From positions 62,001 through 126,000 of the forward strand of contig CAVWRA010000004.1 of the NCBI GenBank assembly GCA_963757265.1: a stretch of DNA of 64,000 bases, read 5' to 3'. Position 1 is the stretch's first letter. Each line of letters opens with the position of its first letter. Of this stretch, positions 1 to 9,060 are shown one piece after another. The translations under genes and the position numbers were made by a program. The stretch comes from CAIVVT01 sp963757265. Lineage in GTDB: Bacteria > Acidobacteriota > Terriglobia > Bryobacterales > Bryobacteraceae. Below the pieces are notes generated by a model, which saw only the letters and a list, made by a program, of their open reading frames with translations, was not told where the DNA came from and searched no databases.

Positions 1-1
1 C

Positions 2-349
2 CTCTCCATCGCCGAAAACGGCATGGGCAAGCGCACCCCCGCCAGCCACTACCGCCTGCAGAGCCGCGCCGGCAAGGGCGTCATCAATATGAAGGTCAAC
101 AAGCGCACCGGCCCCGTCGTCAACGTCCTCGAAGTCAAGGAGGACACCGACGTCGTGGTCATCACCCGCAACGGCCAGATCATCCGCACCGAAGCCGCCC
201 AGATCCGCAAGACCGGCCGCTCCGCCCAGGGCGTCAAGCTCGTCTCGCTCGACCCCGGCGACGTCGTCGCCGCGGCCTGCAGCGTCCAGGAAGCCGAAGT
301 CGAAGGCCCTGAAAACGGCGACCTCCAGACCGACCTGCCACTGGTCTGA
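2..349 (+). CDS. gyrA: DNA gyrase subunit A, C-terminal fragment
   Basis: This is the last ~115 residues of GyrA; the rest lies left of the window. The frame is open from base 2 and ends with TGA. The visible part is the final blades of the C-terminal beta-pinwheel that wraps DNA, with the repeated 'GKGVINMKV', 'VVVITRNGQIIRTEA' and 'GRSAQGVKLVSL' patterns typical of GyrA/ParC blades, followed by a short acidic tail. GyrA forms A2B2 gyrase, which introduces negative supercoils using ATP. The 'GRSAQGVKL' form suits GyrA better than ParC, but the diagnostic GyrA-box is outside the window. Confidence 0.93.
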   Translation, partial: LSIAENGMGKRTPASHYRLQSRAGKGVINMKVNKRTGPVVNVLEVKEDTDVVVITRNGQIIRTEAAQIRKTGRSAQGVKLVSLDPGDVVAAACSVQEAEVEGPENGDLQTDLPLV

Positions 350-472
350 GAGAGTGGTCTGAAGCATCGCCCTGACACCGCACTGCGGCGCATGGAGGCC
401 GGGCTTTTCCGGCGTCATACTGAAGACATGCCGCAGGGCTCCGGCGAAGATGGCAAGCGAGGCCGGGCGTCG

Positions 473-691
473 ATGTTCGGATGGTGGTACACCTGCACGG
501 GGCTGGGTTTTGCGCTGCTCGGCGTTCGCAACTGGATCGCCCATGCCCCCGCGTGGTCCATTGCGTTGCGATTCATCATCGCAGCCGGGTTCGTCCTCCT
601 CGGCTTCGCGACATTCCGTCCGGCTGGACGTTCAGAGGGCCGTTCCGCGCGCCAACCCGATCGCCGCCCCGGCAACGAACCGCCCCAGTGA
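473..691 (+). CDS. small two-helix membrane protein, unknown function
   Basis: A 72-residue product when started at the ATG at 473; upstream in-frame ATGs at 392 and 428 would add a hydrophilic leader. Two hydrophobic stretches are visible, roughly residues 2-18 (around 'YTCTGLGFALLG') and 28-46 (around 'IIAAGFVLLGF'), followed by a polar Arg/Pro-rich tail. It lies 120 bases after gyrA on the same strand. No family was recognised. The hydrophobic pattern argues for a real inner-membrane protein, but the short length and GC-rich sequence leave doubt. Confidence 0.45.
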   Translation: MFGWWYTCTGLGFALLGVRNWIAHAPAWSIALRFIIAAGFVLLGFATFRPAGRSEGRSARQPDRRPGNEPPQ

Positions 692-843
692 GGCGCCGCG
701 CCTGAGATCGGGTTTCGCAGGATGCGAGACAAGTCGGGAGTTTTGCACCGCTGGGCGCGGAGAGAATCACCGGGCGCGCTGGACTGATTAGCTGGCGGTT
801 CATTCGCATGCCCGCGCGTAAAGGAGGGTACAATCGGGGCACC

Positions 844-1146
844 ATGCCGACCAGCGCTATGCTCGCTGCGGCTGAAGCACTCCCGTTCGGAGTTGCCATC
901 ACCGACAGCCGGGGATTCGTCACGTGGGCGAATCCTGCGTTCGCTCGAATTTCAGGGCGCAGCCTGCAGGAACTGGCCGGGCAACGGGCATATCAGTCTT
1001 TGGCAAAGACATCACGGAACGAACGGCAGCGGAGGCGGCACTGCACGCTCAGGGTGAGAGGTTTCCGAGAATCACCGAAAACAGTCCCGACGGATTGGCG
1101 GCCAAAATCCGCCAAAATCCGCGCAGTGCTCGGCCCCGCCAAGTGA
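844..1146 (+). pseudogene. remnant of a PAS-domain sensor protein
   Basis: The ATG at 844 follows a good ribosome site (AAGGAGG near 816). The first ~45 residues read as a PAS start ('LPFGVAITDSRGFVTWANP', 'ISGRSLQELAGQ'). The frame then loses homology, and the sequence resumes in another frame from about 985 with 'VFGKDITERTAAEAALHAQ' and 'ITENSPDGL', the usual PAS C-terminal link into a next PAS repeat. About 40-50 residues of the PAS core are missing between the parts and nothing kinase-like follows. This is best read as a deleted, frameshifted fragment of a PAS histidine kinase or diguanylate-cyclase-type sensor. Confidence 0.7.
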
Positions 1147-1221
1147 TCAGCCGGTCCTGTTCCAGGCCCTCCGGAGACGCGCGCCGCTGCGGTCGTGGAT
1201 ATGATCATGGGGATGCCTGAA

Positions 1222-2274
1222 ATGACACCTCGCGAACGCTGGATGGCGGTCCTCGAAGGCCGCGCCGCCGACCGGCCGCCGTGCGACTACTGGGGCACTG
1301 CCGAAGTGACCGCCCGCTTGAAGCGCGACCTGAATTGCCCCGACGACCGCGCGCTGTGGAATTGTCTGGGCGTGGACAAGTGCATCCACCTGGCACCACG
1401 CCATCCGCGGGCCGTGGAAACGGACTGGCATCTGCAGTCCCTGTTCAGTATCTGGGGCATCGTGACGCGCGAAATCGGATACGGGTCGGGCGTCTATTGC
1501 GAGGTCGCCAGCGGTCCGCTGGAACTGGCCGAGACGCCGGCCGACGTGGAGCGCTTCGCCTGGCCGGATCCCGAGGAGTGGGACCTGACCGGTCTTCGCC
1601 CGCAGGCGCTGGCCTGGAAAGACTACCCCATCCTGTGCGGCTCCCACGAGCCGTTCTATCTCTACAGCCGGATGCGCGGCATGGAGCGCGCGCTCACCGA
1701 TCTGCTGGACCGCCCGGCCATCGCCGAAGCGGCCCTGGAGCGCATCCACTGGATTCACGTGCGCCTGTTCGAGCGCATCCTGGCGGAGTTGGGCGGCCTG
1801 CTCGACCTCGTGTATGTCGCCGAAGACCTCGGCACCCAGGAATCGCTGCTGATGAGCCCGGCGCTGTTCCGGCGTTTTCTGCGCCCCACGCTCAGCCGCG
1901 TGATCGACCTCGCGCATCGCCACGGCGTGCGCGTCTTCCACCACGACGACGGCGCGATCCGCCCGTTGATCCCCGATCTGCTCGACATAGGCATCGACGT
2001 GCTCAATCCAATCCAATGGCGCTGCCGCGGCATGGAGCGCGCCGCGCTGGCCCGCGATTTCGGCGGCCGGGTGGTGTTCCACGGAGGCGTCGATAACCAA
2101 CAGACGCTGCCCTTCGGCACTCCAGCCGACGTGCGTCGCGAAGTGGAGGATAATATTGCCGCGTTCGCGCGTTGCAAGGGCTATATCGTGGCGCCATGCC
2201 ATAACATCCAGGCCAACACGCCGACCGGGAACATCGTCGCGCTTTACGAAACTGTGCGAAACAGCGGACGGTAA
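1222..2274 (+). CDS. uroporphyrinogen decarboxylase (URO-D) family protein
   Basis: About 350 residues. In-frame starts lie at 1195 (GTG), 1201, 1207, 1213 and 1222; I chose 1222 because 'MTPRERWMAVLEG' is the usual opening of the family. The C-terminal half carries the barrel strands 'FHGGVDNQQTLPFGTPADV' and 'YIVAPCHNIQANTPTGNI', with His/Cys positions typical of the methyltransferase-like, zinc-binding branch rather than heme HemE. 'LVYVAEDLGTQ' and 'VFHHDDGAI' fit the substrate pocket. It is not near heme genes and converges on the Gfo/Idh-aminotransferase pair, so a methyl-transfer or small-carboxylate role is more likely than heme synthesis. The substrate is unknown. Confidence 0.85.
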   Translation: MTPRERWMAVLEGRAADRPPCDYWGTAEVTARLKRDLNCPDDRALWNCLGVDKCIHLAPRHPRAVETDWHLQSLFSIWGIVTREIGYGSGVYCEVASGPLELAETPADVERFAWPDPEEWDLTGLRPQALAWKDYPILCGSHEPFYLYSRMRGMERALTDLLDRPAIAEAALERIHWIHVRLFERILAELGGLLDLVYVAEDLGTQESLLMSPALFRRFLRPTLSRVIDLAHRHGVRVFHHDDGAIRPLIPDLLDIGIDVLNPIQWRCRGMERAALARDFGGRVVFHGGVDNQQTLPFGTPADVRREVEDNIAAFARCKGYIVAPCHNIQANTPTGNIVALYETVRNSGR

Positions 2275-2317
2275 TGCGGCGCGCCAGCCGGGCGGATTGT
2301 GGCGCCGATGGCGTCCA

Positions 2318-3560
2318 TCACGTAGCACTCTCGACCGATGATGCGGGGTATTCGATACGCGCCTCGCGCGCGCCGTTCAGGATCGACCAGCGGGCGGCTT
2401 CAATCACGCGCTCGTTATAGCTGCTGTTGGCCGGCGTGGCGATGATGCCGGCCTGGTCGATCTCCGCCAGTCGCCTGGCGCCGGCTCTGCGCCGAGTCGC
2501 ACTCCTGCTCCAGCCGCGCCACGGCGCGCACGATGTGCTCGATCGAACGGTAGCCGTAACCCACCGGCGTCAGGCCGCCGCCGCCCAGATCGACGTATTG
2601 GAAATAGTCCGGGCTGGGCTCGGCGTACAAAGTCGATCCGGGCCCTCCAGGCGTCCGCAGGTAGGAGTAGGAAAGGCCGCGGTACTGGTCGGAGTGTGCG
2701 ATCAGCGCGCCCTTATCCGCGCCGGCGCAATACAGCGTCAATCCCTGCGTGTTGCTGCCCGGGGCGTCATCGGGGAAGCCGAGCGCGTTCTGCACGTTCA
2801 GGCACGCGTGGTTGTTCCAAATCACCCGCGCATCGGTCCACAGAAATCCCTCGCGCCCGTTGGGGTACTTGTCTATCACTCCGTAAACCGAGACCGAGAC
2901 CGGCAGCAGTCCGGTGATGAAATGCACCAGGTCCACGTAGTGGCAGCCGATATAGGTGAAGGCGTCGGAGTTCTGCACAGTGCACCAGTTCTGAAAATTG
3001 GAATGGCGGTAGTACCACTTCTCCAGCAGGCAGCACGTGCCGAGCCGGAATTCGCCGAACAGTCCCTGGCGATACGCCCGGCGGGCCATCAGGCTGCGGT
3101 CGTCGAGACGTTTATGATACTCGACCGCGACCAGTAATCCGCGCGCGCGGGCCTCGCGCTCGATCTCCGTCGCGTGAGTGGCGTTGAGCACCAGCGGCTT
3201 AACGCTCAGCACGTTCTGATCGGCGCCCAGCGCCGTCATGATGGCCTCGAAATGCAGGTGATCCGGCAGCGCCACCACCACCAGGTTGCGCGGCGGCATC
3301 CCGGCGATCACTCGTGCGTACAAGTCTGGTTGCGGCGCGTCGGGGTCTGTGTCCAGCGGCGGAAACGGAACGAACGATTGGCCCGGAAACGCGCGCGCGA
3401 ACTGCTCCGACCGCGCGAGGTCGCGCAGCGGCCGGGCATTCAGCGCGCACACCGCGATCGGCCCGATGACGCCTTGGCGTTGCAGGCTGTATAGCGACGG
3501 CAGGATCTGATCGTGGGTGATCATCCCCCCGCCCACGACGGTTACTTCGAGCGGGTTCAT
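2318..3560 (-). CDS. Gfo/Idh/MocA family oxidoreductase, frameshifted near its C-terminus
   Basis: The start at 3560 overlaps the stop of the upstream aminotransferase (ATGA), so the two are translationally coupled. N-terminal Rossmann fold: 'VTVVGGGMI' at residues ~4-12; then 'LVVVALPDHLHFEA', 'VSVKPLVLNATHA' with the conserved Lys-Pro, and 'VAVEYHKRLDD' with the catalytic His region. The frame as sequenced runs to a stop at 2415, but after about 2477 the homologous C-terminus continues in the next frame ('EIDQAGIIATPANSSYNE', then 'VIEAARWSILNGAREARIEY') to a stop at 2318. One base is therefore gained or lost near 2470-2490. It probably oxidises or reduces a sugar or cyclitol with NAD(P); substrate unknown. 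Confidence 0.85.
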
Positions 3561-4939
3561 CGCGCCGCCTCCGGCCGCGCCAGGCTTTCGTTGACGGCCT
3601 CTTCGAAGGCCTCCAGGCTCTCCGTCAGCGCCTCTTCGGTGATGCACAGCGGCGGCGCGATCTTGACCGTCGAACCGTTGTAACCCACCGGGCTGAACAT
3701 CAGCACACCTTTTTCGATGGATCGCCGCACGATCTCCCACGCCAGTTCGCCGTTCGGCTGCCCGCTCTCCGGATGAACGCAAATGAACCCCGCCACCAAA
3801 CCCTTGCCCAGCACCGCGCCAATTTCCGGATGCGACTGCTGAATCTGGTGGAGGCGCGCGTGCAGCAGGGCGCCCAGTTGCGCGCTTTTCACGACCAGGT
3901 TTTCCCGTAGGATGAGCTCAATCGAAGCCCGCGCGGCCGCGCAGCACACCGGGTTGCCGCTGTGCGTGGAGGTCATGCTGCCCGGGCCGAACTGGTCCAT
4001 CAACTCCGCGCGCCCGGCCACGGCCGAGATGGGCAGCGAACTCGAGATGCCCTTGCCGAAGCACGCCAGGTCGGGCACCACGCCGTAATGTTCGAACCCC
4101 CACAGCGTCCCGGTGCGGCCAAATCCGGCCTGCACTTCGTCCAACACCAGCAGCGCCCCATGGCGGTCGCACCATTCGCGCAGGCTGCGCGCATAGGCCG
4201 CCGGCGCGAACGCCGCCGTGCCCCCCTGGTAGGTCTCCATCAACACGCCGGCGACGTTTCGCGGCTCGACGCCCGCCTCCCGCAGGCTGCGCTCGAACAG
4301 GTCAAAGGAAATGTCCCGAGTCCAGAAGCCGTCGGGAAACGGCGCCTGCACGAAGCCCGGGTCGAGGTTGACGATCCACTCCTTCAGCGCCGGGATTCCG
4401 CCCGCCTGCTGCGCGCCCAGCGTGCGCCCGTGAAAACCCTTCTCGAAGGAGACGATCACGTTCTTGGCCCGGCCGCCGTGGCGCACGCCCCACGCGCGGC
4501 ACAGCTTGATGGCGCATTCCACGGCTTCCGAACCGGTAGTCAGCAGGAACACCTTCTTGAGCGGCTCGGGAAGCAGCCCGGCGAACCGCTCCACCAGTTG
4601 CGCGCGTTCCTGGTTGGGGAAACAATACGTCGTCAGCAGACCCTTGGTGGCCTGGCCTCTGATCGCGTCGCAAATCTCCTGCCGGCCGTGGCCCGCGTTG
4701 GTGATCAGAACGCCCGAGCTCCAGTCGATCCAGCAGTTGCCGAAGGCGTCGTACACCTGGAATCCCTCGGCGTGATCCCACATGATCGGCGGCTGGCCGC
4801 GCATGGCCACCGGCTCCCAACGCGCCAGCGCCTCCAGCGCCGCCACCGAGCCCGGCGCCGGGATCGCGGTCTGTATACGCCGCAGCGCCGTCTGAACGTG
4901 CGGCACTAGTTTGGGCGTCAGGTCATATTCCTTGGCCAT
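3557..4939 (-). CDS. class III pyridoxal-phosphate aminotransferase
   Basis: About 460 residues from the ATG at 4939, preceded by a GGGAG site; an upstream in-frame start near 5008 would add a poor leader. Family landmarks in order: 'GVLITNAGHGRQEICDAI', 'LTTGSEAVECAIKLCRAW', the 'FHGRTLGA' loop, 'LLVLDEVQAGFGRTG' with the PLP-binding Asp, and 'DLACFGKGISSSLPISAV' with the Schiff-base Lys, then 'GSMTSTHSGNPVCCAAA'. This is the ornithine/4-aminobutyrate/glutamate-semialdehyde-like fold. It is coupled by a 4-base overlap to the Gfo/Idh oxidoreductase, suggesting a keto-sugar or keto-cyclitol made by the oxidoreductase is aminated here. That pairing is inferred; the substrate is unknown. Confidence 0.9.
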   Translation of the reverse strand: MAKEYDLTPKLVPHVQTALRRIQTAIPAPGSVAALEALARWEPVAMRGQPPIMWDHAEGFQVYDAFGNCWIDWSSGVLITNAGHGRQEICDAIRGQATKGLLTTYCFPNQERAQLVERFAGLLPEPLKKVFLLTTGSEAVECAIKLCRAWGVRHGGRAKNVIVSFEKGFHGRTLGAQQAGGIPALKEWIVNLDPGFVQAPFPDGFWTRDISFDLFERSLREAGVEPRNVAGVLMETYQGGTAAFAPAAYARSLREWCDRHGALLVLDEVQAGFGRTGTLWGFEHYGVVPDLACFGKGISSSLPISAVAGRAELMDQFGPGSMTSTHSGNPVCCAAARASIELILRENLVVKSAQLGALLHARLHQIQQSHPEIGAVLGKGLVAGFICVHPESGQPNGELAWEIVRRSIEKGVLMFSPVGYNGSTVKIAPPLCITEEALTESLEAFEEAVNESLARPEAAR

Positions 4940-5127
4940 GTCTCTCAGCTCCCTGCGGGTTCGTCCCCGGTATGCGCCGCCGGCCCCTCTCGGCCGCCGG
5001 CGCGCCAATCAAGCCCAGTATCGCGTAGACGCCGGGCCGCGGTCGCGCCATCCCCGGATCGCCCTACGCCGCCGGGTCCCGGAAACTGCTTTTTAATGAT
5101 CATTCAACATTTAGTAGTGGTAAAAGG

Positions 5128-5203
5128 CCTTTTCCGCGCGATAAAGAGGAAGAGGGTGTAAAATCTGAAAGCGATCAGAGTGTCCGAAGCACATACTGGA
5201 CAC
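5128..5203 (+). promoter_or_regulatory. leader element A: conserved core flanked by two hairpins, upstream of the HAF/IPT gene
   Basis: A hairpin CCTTTTCC (5128-5135) / GGAAGAGG (5148-5155) is followed by a 28-base core (5152-5179) that matches 24 of 28 positions in the leader of the second HAF/IPT gene (30401-30428). A second hairpin GTGTCC (5180-5185) / GGACAC (5198-5203) follows. The core contains GTAAAATC, whose TAAAAT (5159-5164) could be a -10 box. The hairpin stems differ in sequence between the two copies but both still pair. It is either a structured 5' leader or a shared promoter module; which one cannot be decided from sequence alone. Confidence 0.5.
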
Positions 5204-5243
5204 CCAAGTCTTGTTGCAGCCAATTGAAATAACGGGGGAAACC

Positions 5244-7928
5244 GTGCGAACTATTGAATCTGAATCACCTCGCAGCGGCGCGCTGTCCGCGCCCGCTCCA
5301 TGCGGCCCCGAGCTGCGGCACACCGCCCGCCGCCCGGCCGCCGGTTGCGCCGGAATACTCAGAATGTTGACGCCGGGATCCCTGGCCATCGCTGCGTGTC
5401 TGGCCGCGGTGGTGGGGGCTCCGGCGGCCCTGGCGGATCCGATTACCAGCCTCGGCACGCTCGGCGGCCTTTACAGTTATGCCCGCGCCATCAACGATAG
5501 CGGACAGATTGTCGGCGATTCCTCTACCACTGCCGGCTCCGATGACATTTTCTCCTACACGACGCTCGGCGGCATGGTCGATCTGGGCCTGCTGGGGGGC
5601 GCTCTGGGACCCAACGGCGTGGCCACCGCCATCAATGACGTGGGACAGATCGTCGGCTACGCCTGGGCCAAGAACGGCCAGGGCTTTCACGCTTTTCTGT
5701 ATGCCAACGGCGTCTTCACCGACCTGGGCACCCTCGGCGGCCCCGACAGCTTCGCCTATGGCATCAACAGCAGCGGACAGATCGTCGGTTACTCCTACCG
5801 CGCGGACGGCTCAGAGCATGCCTTCTCGTACACGAAATCCGGCGGCATGACCGACCTGGGGACGCTTGGCGGCCTGAACAGCGCCGCCGTCGGCGTCAAC
5901 GACAGCGGTGAAATCGTCGGTGCCTCAGAGGTATCGGGAGGCAACACGCATGCCTTCTCATACACCACGGCGGGTGGCATGGTCAACCTGGGCACGCTCG
6001 GTGGCGCCACCAGCTCAGCCATTGCCATCAACGACAGCGGACAGATCACCGGTTCCGCGGACACCGCGGGCGGCGCCGCGCATGCCTTCCTCATTTCCGG
6101 CGGCCCCATGGCCGACCTGGGCACTCTGGGAGGGAGTACCAGCGCGGCCGTCGCCATCAACGCTGCCGGACAAATCGTCGGTTACTCGGACACCGGGAGC
6201 GGCACGGACGCCTTCCTCTACTCGAGTGGCAGCATGGCCGATCTGAACACGCTGCTGCCCGTCAACTCCGGCTGGCAGTTGGAAGCGGCTTACGGGATCA
6301 ATGACTATGGGCAGGTAGTCGGCTATGGCCAGCAGTCCGGCGCTCCGGACGTTGCGTTCCGTCTGGACACGGAGCCGCCGGCTATTACAGAATTGAGCCC
6401 AGCTTGGGCCACGGCGGGACAAGCGGGCTTTACGCTGACGGTCACGGGCACGAATTTCTTCCCCGGAGCGGTGGTCCTGTGGAACGGCACGCCACTGACG
6501 ACGACGCCCGGCAGCCCCGGCACGCTCACCGTGACCATTCCGGCCAGCTATGTCGCCACAGCCACCACGGCCAGCGTCACCGTGGACTCGGCCGGCACTT
6601 CAGCCCCGGCGACGTTCACGATCTATCCTCCACCCTCGATCTCGATGCTGAATCCGAATTCGGCGAACGAGAACGGCTCGGGCTTCAATATGACGGTCAC
6701 AGGTGCGAATTTCTTCTCTGGCGCGACGGTCTATTGGGGCACTACGGCACTGACGACGACCTACAATGACTCCAACCATCTCACGGCCGGGGTTCCGTCC
6801 AGCCTGCTGCTCACCGCCGGCACGGTCAATGTCACGGTGAAGCTGAATGGCGTCGCGTCGAATGCGTTACCGTTCACCGTCATCCCCCCGCCGCCAACCA
6901 TCACCAGCCTGAGCCCCAGCTCGGCCGCTGCGGCCGGCCCGGCCTTCACCCTGACGATTAACGGAACCAACTACGTCACCGGAGCGGTGGCCTATTGGAA
7001 CGCCACGGCGCTGACGACCACTTTCGTGAGCGGCGGCCAGATCACCGCCGCGGTGCCGGCCAGCCTGATCGCGGGTGTGGGCACGGCCACGATCACTGTG
7101 AAGACCATCGGCGGCACCTCGGGCGGCGCGACGTTCACCATCAAGCCCCAACCCGTGCTGACCAGTATCAGTCCCACCTCGGCAGTGGCCGGCGGCGCAG
7201 CCTTCACCCTGACGGCCACCGGCTCGAACTTCCTCCCCAGCGCGAAGGTACTCTGGAACGGCACGGCGCTGACGACCACTTATGTCAGCTCCACCACGCT
7301 CACCGCGGCCGTTCCGGCGACCGACATCGCCTCGGCCGGCACGGCCAGCGTCACCGTGAAACTCCTGGGCAACACTTCGGCCGCGGTGACCTTCACCATC
7401 ACGCCGCTGCTCAGCTCGATCACTCTGACGCCCAGCTCGGCGCTGGCAGGAGGACCCGGCTTTATCCTGCAGGTAAGCGGTTCGGGCTTCCACTCCGGTG
7501 CGAGGGTCTATTGGGGAACCACCGCACTGGCGACGACGTTTGTCGGCTCCGGCCAGCTCCTGGCAACGGTCCCGGCCAGCCTGATCACGACTCCGGGCAC
7601 GGTCGGCGTTACGGTGGTGCTGCTGGGCACCACTACGGCCCCGGCGACATTCACCATTCTGGCCCCGGCGGCGACGCTCACCAGCCTGAGTCCCAGCTCG
7701 GTGCTGCACGGCGGAGCGGGTTTCACCCTGACCATCAACGGCAGCGGCTTCGCCTCGGGGGCGGTTGCCCACTGGGGCGCCAAGACGCTGGCGACGACGT
7801 TCGTAAGCGCCGGCAAGCTCACGGCTTCTGTCCCGTCCTCCGACATCGCCACGGCGGCCGGCGTGAAGGTCACCGTCGTCAACCCCGGAGCCAATGCCTC
7901 CAATGCGCTGACCTTTACCGTCAACTAG
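5244..7928 (+). CDS. secreted HAF-repeat / IPT-TIG repeat protein (large)
   Basis: I start at GTG 5244 (behind GGGGGA) rather than a TTG at 5211, because the paralogue at 30480 begins with the same MRT(I/V)E. The product has ~894 residues. A hydrophobic segment near residues 45-65 ('SLAIAACLAAVVGAPAALA') suggests export with a long N-region. Then come ~7 HAF repeats (~68-375; 'INDSGQIVGYS', 'AFLYS', 'MTDLGTLGG') followed by six IPT/TIG Ig-like repeats of ~85 residues to the C-terminus, each with 'LSPSSAxAGG', 'FTLTVTGTNF' and 'A(T/V)FTI' signatures. It is probably extracellular or surface-bound; function unknown. It is preceded by the hairpin leader element. Confidence 0.88.
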   Translation: MRTIESESPRSGALSAPAPCGPELRHTARRPAAGCAGILRMLTPGSLAIAACLAAVVGAPAALADPITSLGTLGGLYSYARAINDSGQIVGDSSTTAGSDDIFSYTTLGGMVDLGLLGGALGPNGVATAINDVGQIVGYAWAKNGQGFHAFLYANGVFTDLGTLGGPDSFAYGINSSGQIVGYSYRADGSEHAFSYTKSGGMTDLGTLGGLNSAAVGVNDSGEIVGASEVSGGNTHAFSYTTAGGMVNLGTLGGATSSAIAINDSGQITGSADTAGGAAHAFLISGGPMADLGTLGGSTSAAVAINAAGQIVGYSDTGSGTDAFLYSSGSMADLNTLLPVNSGWQLEAAYGINDYGQVVGYGQQSGAPDVAFRLDTEPPAITELSPAWATAGQAGFTLTVTGTNFFPGAVVLWNGTPLTTTPGSPGTLTVTIPASYVATATTASVTVDSAGTSAPATFTIYPPPSISMLNPNSANENGSGFNMTVTGANFFSGATVYWGTTALTTTYNDSNHLTAGVPSSLLLTAGTVNVTVKLNGVASNALPFTVIPPPPTITSLSPSSAAAAGPAFTLTINGTNYVTGAVAYWNATALTTTFVSGGQITAAVPASLIAGVGTATITVKTIGGTSGGATFTIKPQPVLTSISPTSAVAGGAAFTLTATGSNFLPSAKVLWNGTALTTTYVSSTTLTAAVPATDIASAGTASVTVKLLGNTSAAVTFTITPLLSSITLTPSSALAGGPGFILQVSGSGFHSGARVYWGTTALATTFVGSGQLLATVPASLITTPGTVGVTVVLLGTTTAPATFTILAPAATLTSLSPSSVLHGGAGFTLTINGSGFASGAVAHWGAKTLATTFVSAGKLTASVPSSDIATAAGVKVTVVNPGANASNALTFTVN

Positions 7929-8251
7929 CGGCGCCCGGCGGACCATCCGGCGACCGGGCTTGGAGCCACGGCGAATTGTCGCTTCAAGTGTCGTGAAAGT
8001 ACGCCGCTGGCGCTCGGTCGCGTCCGTTGCGCCGGCTGCCTGGATTGGACCGGCATCCCGATCCGGCTATGCCGGCAGCGCCCCGGCCCGATCACGGAAT
8101 CTGCAGCGTACTCACCATGCCCGAAGGAACGGGCGAATCCTCAGGCGGTTCCCCGCGGCGCAGTCCGCATGATGATCGGGATCGGACCCCAGCGTCAGTG
8201 TATCCGGCGACTGTTGCAGCTGGAACGGCCCTTTGGCCGTGGGAGGAGGCT
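7929..8251. other. intergenic stretch between convergent genes, with hairpins
   Basis: No convincing gene. GCCCGG (7933-7938) can pair with CCGGGC (7954-7959) just after the HAF/IPT stop, without a T-run. ACGGCC-CTTT-GGCCGT (8225-8240) lies just beyond the stop of the minus-strand DUF2784 gene and may act as its terminator. ORFs crossing this stretch are composition artefacts. Confidence 0.5.
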
Positions 8252-8647
8252 TCAGACCCGAGTCCCGGCGCGAGTCCGGAAGCGCCACGCATAGACGCCC
8301 AGGTTGACGGCGCAGACCGCTGTTCCGACCCACATCAGAAGCTGCGGCGAGACATCCGGGTAGATCACAGCTTGCAAATAATGGATCACAAAGCCCTCGT
8401 GATAGGGGGTCAGGCCGGCTCTGTTCATCAGCGCCTGCTCCAGCAGCGTCAGCGGGCAGTACCAGGGGCCGGCCTCGATCACGATGCCGTACAGCAACGA
8501 GAGGATGTGGAACCACCGCAGAAACGCGCTGTGGCGGGTCAGCAGGCAGCCCGAGATCACCCACGCGATCCAGACGAGGTGTGCACAGAGAACAACTTCC
8601 GCCAGGCCCTGGTAAAGGTTCATCACCATCGCCGGGACATTGTTCAA
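8252..8647 (-). CDS. DUF2784 family membrane protein
   Basis: 131 residues. It shows the DUF2784 pattern: an N-terminal helix with 'HLVWIAWVISGCLL', then 'HILSLLYGIVIEAGPWYCPLTLLEQALMN', where the 'CPLT.LE' core is characteristic, then 'GFVIHYLQAVIYP' and a last helix near residues 100-120. Four transmembrane segments are predicted by eye. Function of the family is unknown. It lies just downstream, on the same strand, of another small membrane protein (8681-8929), so the two may be co-transcribed. Confidence 0.85.
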   Translation of the reverse strand: MNNVPAMVMNLYQGLAEVVLCAHLVWIAWVISGCLLTRHSAFLRWFHILSLLYGIVIEAGPWYCPLTLLEQALMNRAGLTPYHEGFVIHYLQAVIYPDVSPQLLMWVGTAVCAVNLGVYAWRFRTRAGTRV

Positions 8648-8680
8648 TCGCCGCTTGTGACCGCGAGGTGCCGGACCTCG

Positions 8681-8929
8681 CTACACTTCCTTGACCATTC
8701 GGTTGTACAGCCAGGCGAACAGCGCCCCACCCAGCAGCCCGGTCGCGAAGCCGTAAACCAGACCGATGACACTGCCCAGGTAGCTGACCCGATAGCCGCA
8801 GTAAATGCCGCGCAGCAGGCTGAGGTGATCTCCGGCTCCACGCCACAGAGCTGAGAGGGTGATTACGAACATCGCCGCGCCCCACAGAATGCCCGCCGCC
8901 AGAGCCAATGCTTTGACGTTCAGTTTCAT
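8681..8929 (-). CDS. small two-helix membrane protein, holin-like annotation family
   Basis: 82 residues from the ATG at 8929 ('MKLNVKALALAAGILWGAA'), preceded by a Shine-Dalgarno-like AGGGTCCTG. Two long hydrophobic segments (about residues 6-26 and 50-74) flank 'SLLRGIYCGYRVSYLGSVIG'. It ends 'GGALFAWLYNRMVKEV'. Proteins of this shape are often named 'bacteriophage holin', but there is no prophage context here and it is more likely a chromosomal membrane protein of unknown role. A longer in-frame extension to 9511 is antisense to the FAD gene and was discarded. Confidence 0.75.
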   Translation of the reverse strand: MKLNVKALALAAGILWGAAMFVITLSALWRGAGDHLSLLRGIYCGYRVSYLGSVIGLVYGFATGLLGGALFAWLYNRMVKEV

Positions 8930-9060
8930 CAGGACCCTCGTTTCTCCCTTGTGCTCAGGGACAATGATTTGGCACAGCTTATTGTATTTCCAAGCTCTGC
9001 CGAGGGGAAGGGCCAGCACGCGCAAGCCGCTTGCCGCAAGGCGTTCCGGGCCGCGCCGGC

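Noticed and set aside
5128..5203. c-di-GMP (GEMM) riboswitch as identity of the leader
   Set aside because: The GEMM core (GGCAAACC, GACGCAAAGCC-type) is not present in either copy.
5211..5243. TTG start for the large HAF/IPT gene
   Set aside because: GTG 5244 has a ribosome site and aligns with the start of the paralogue at 30480.
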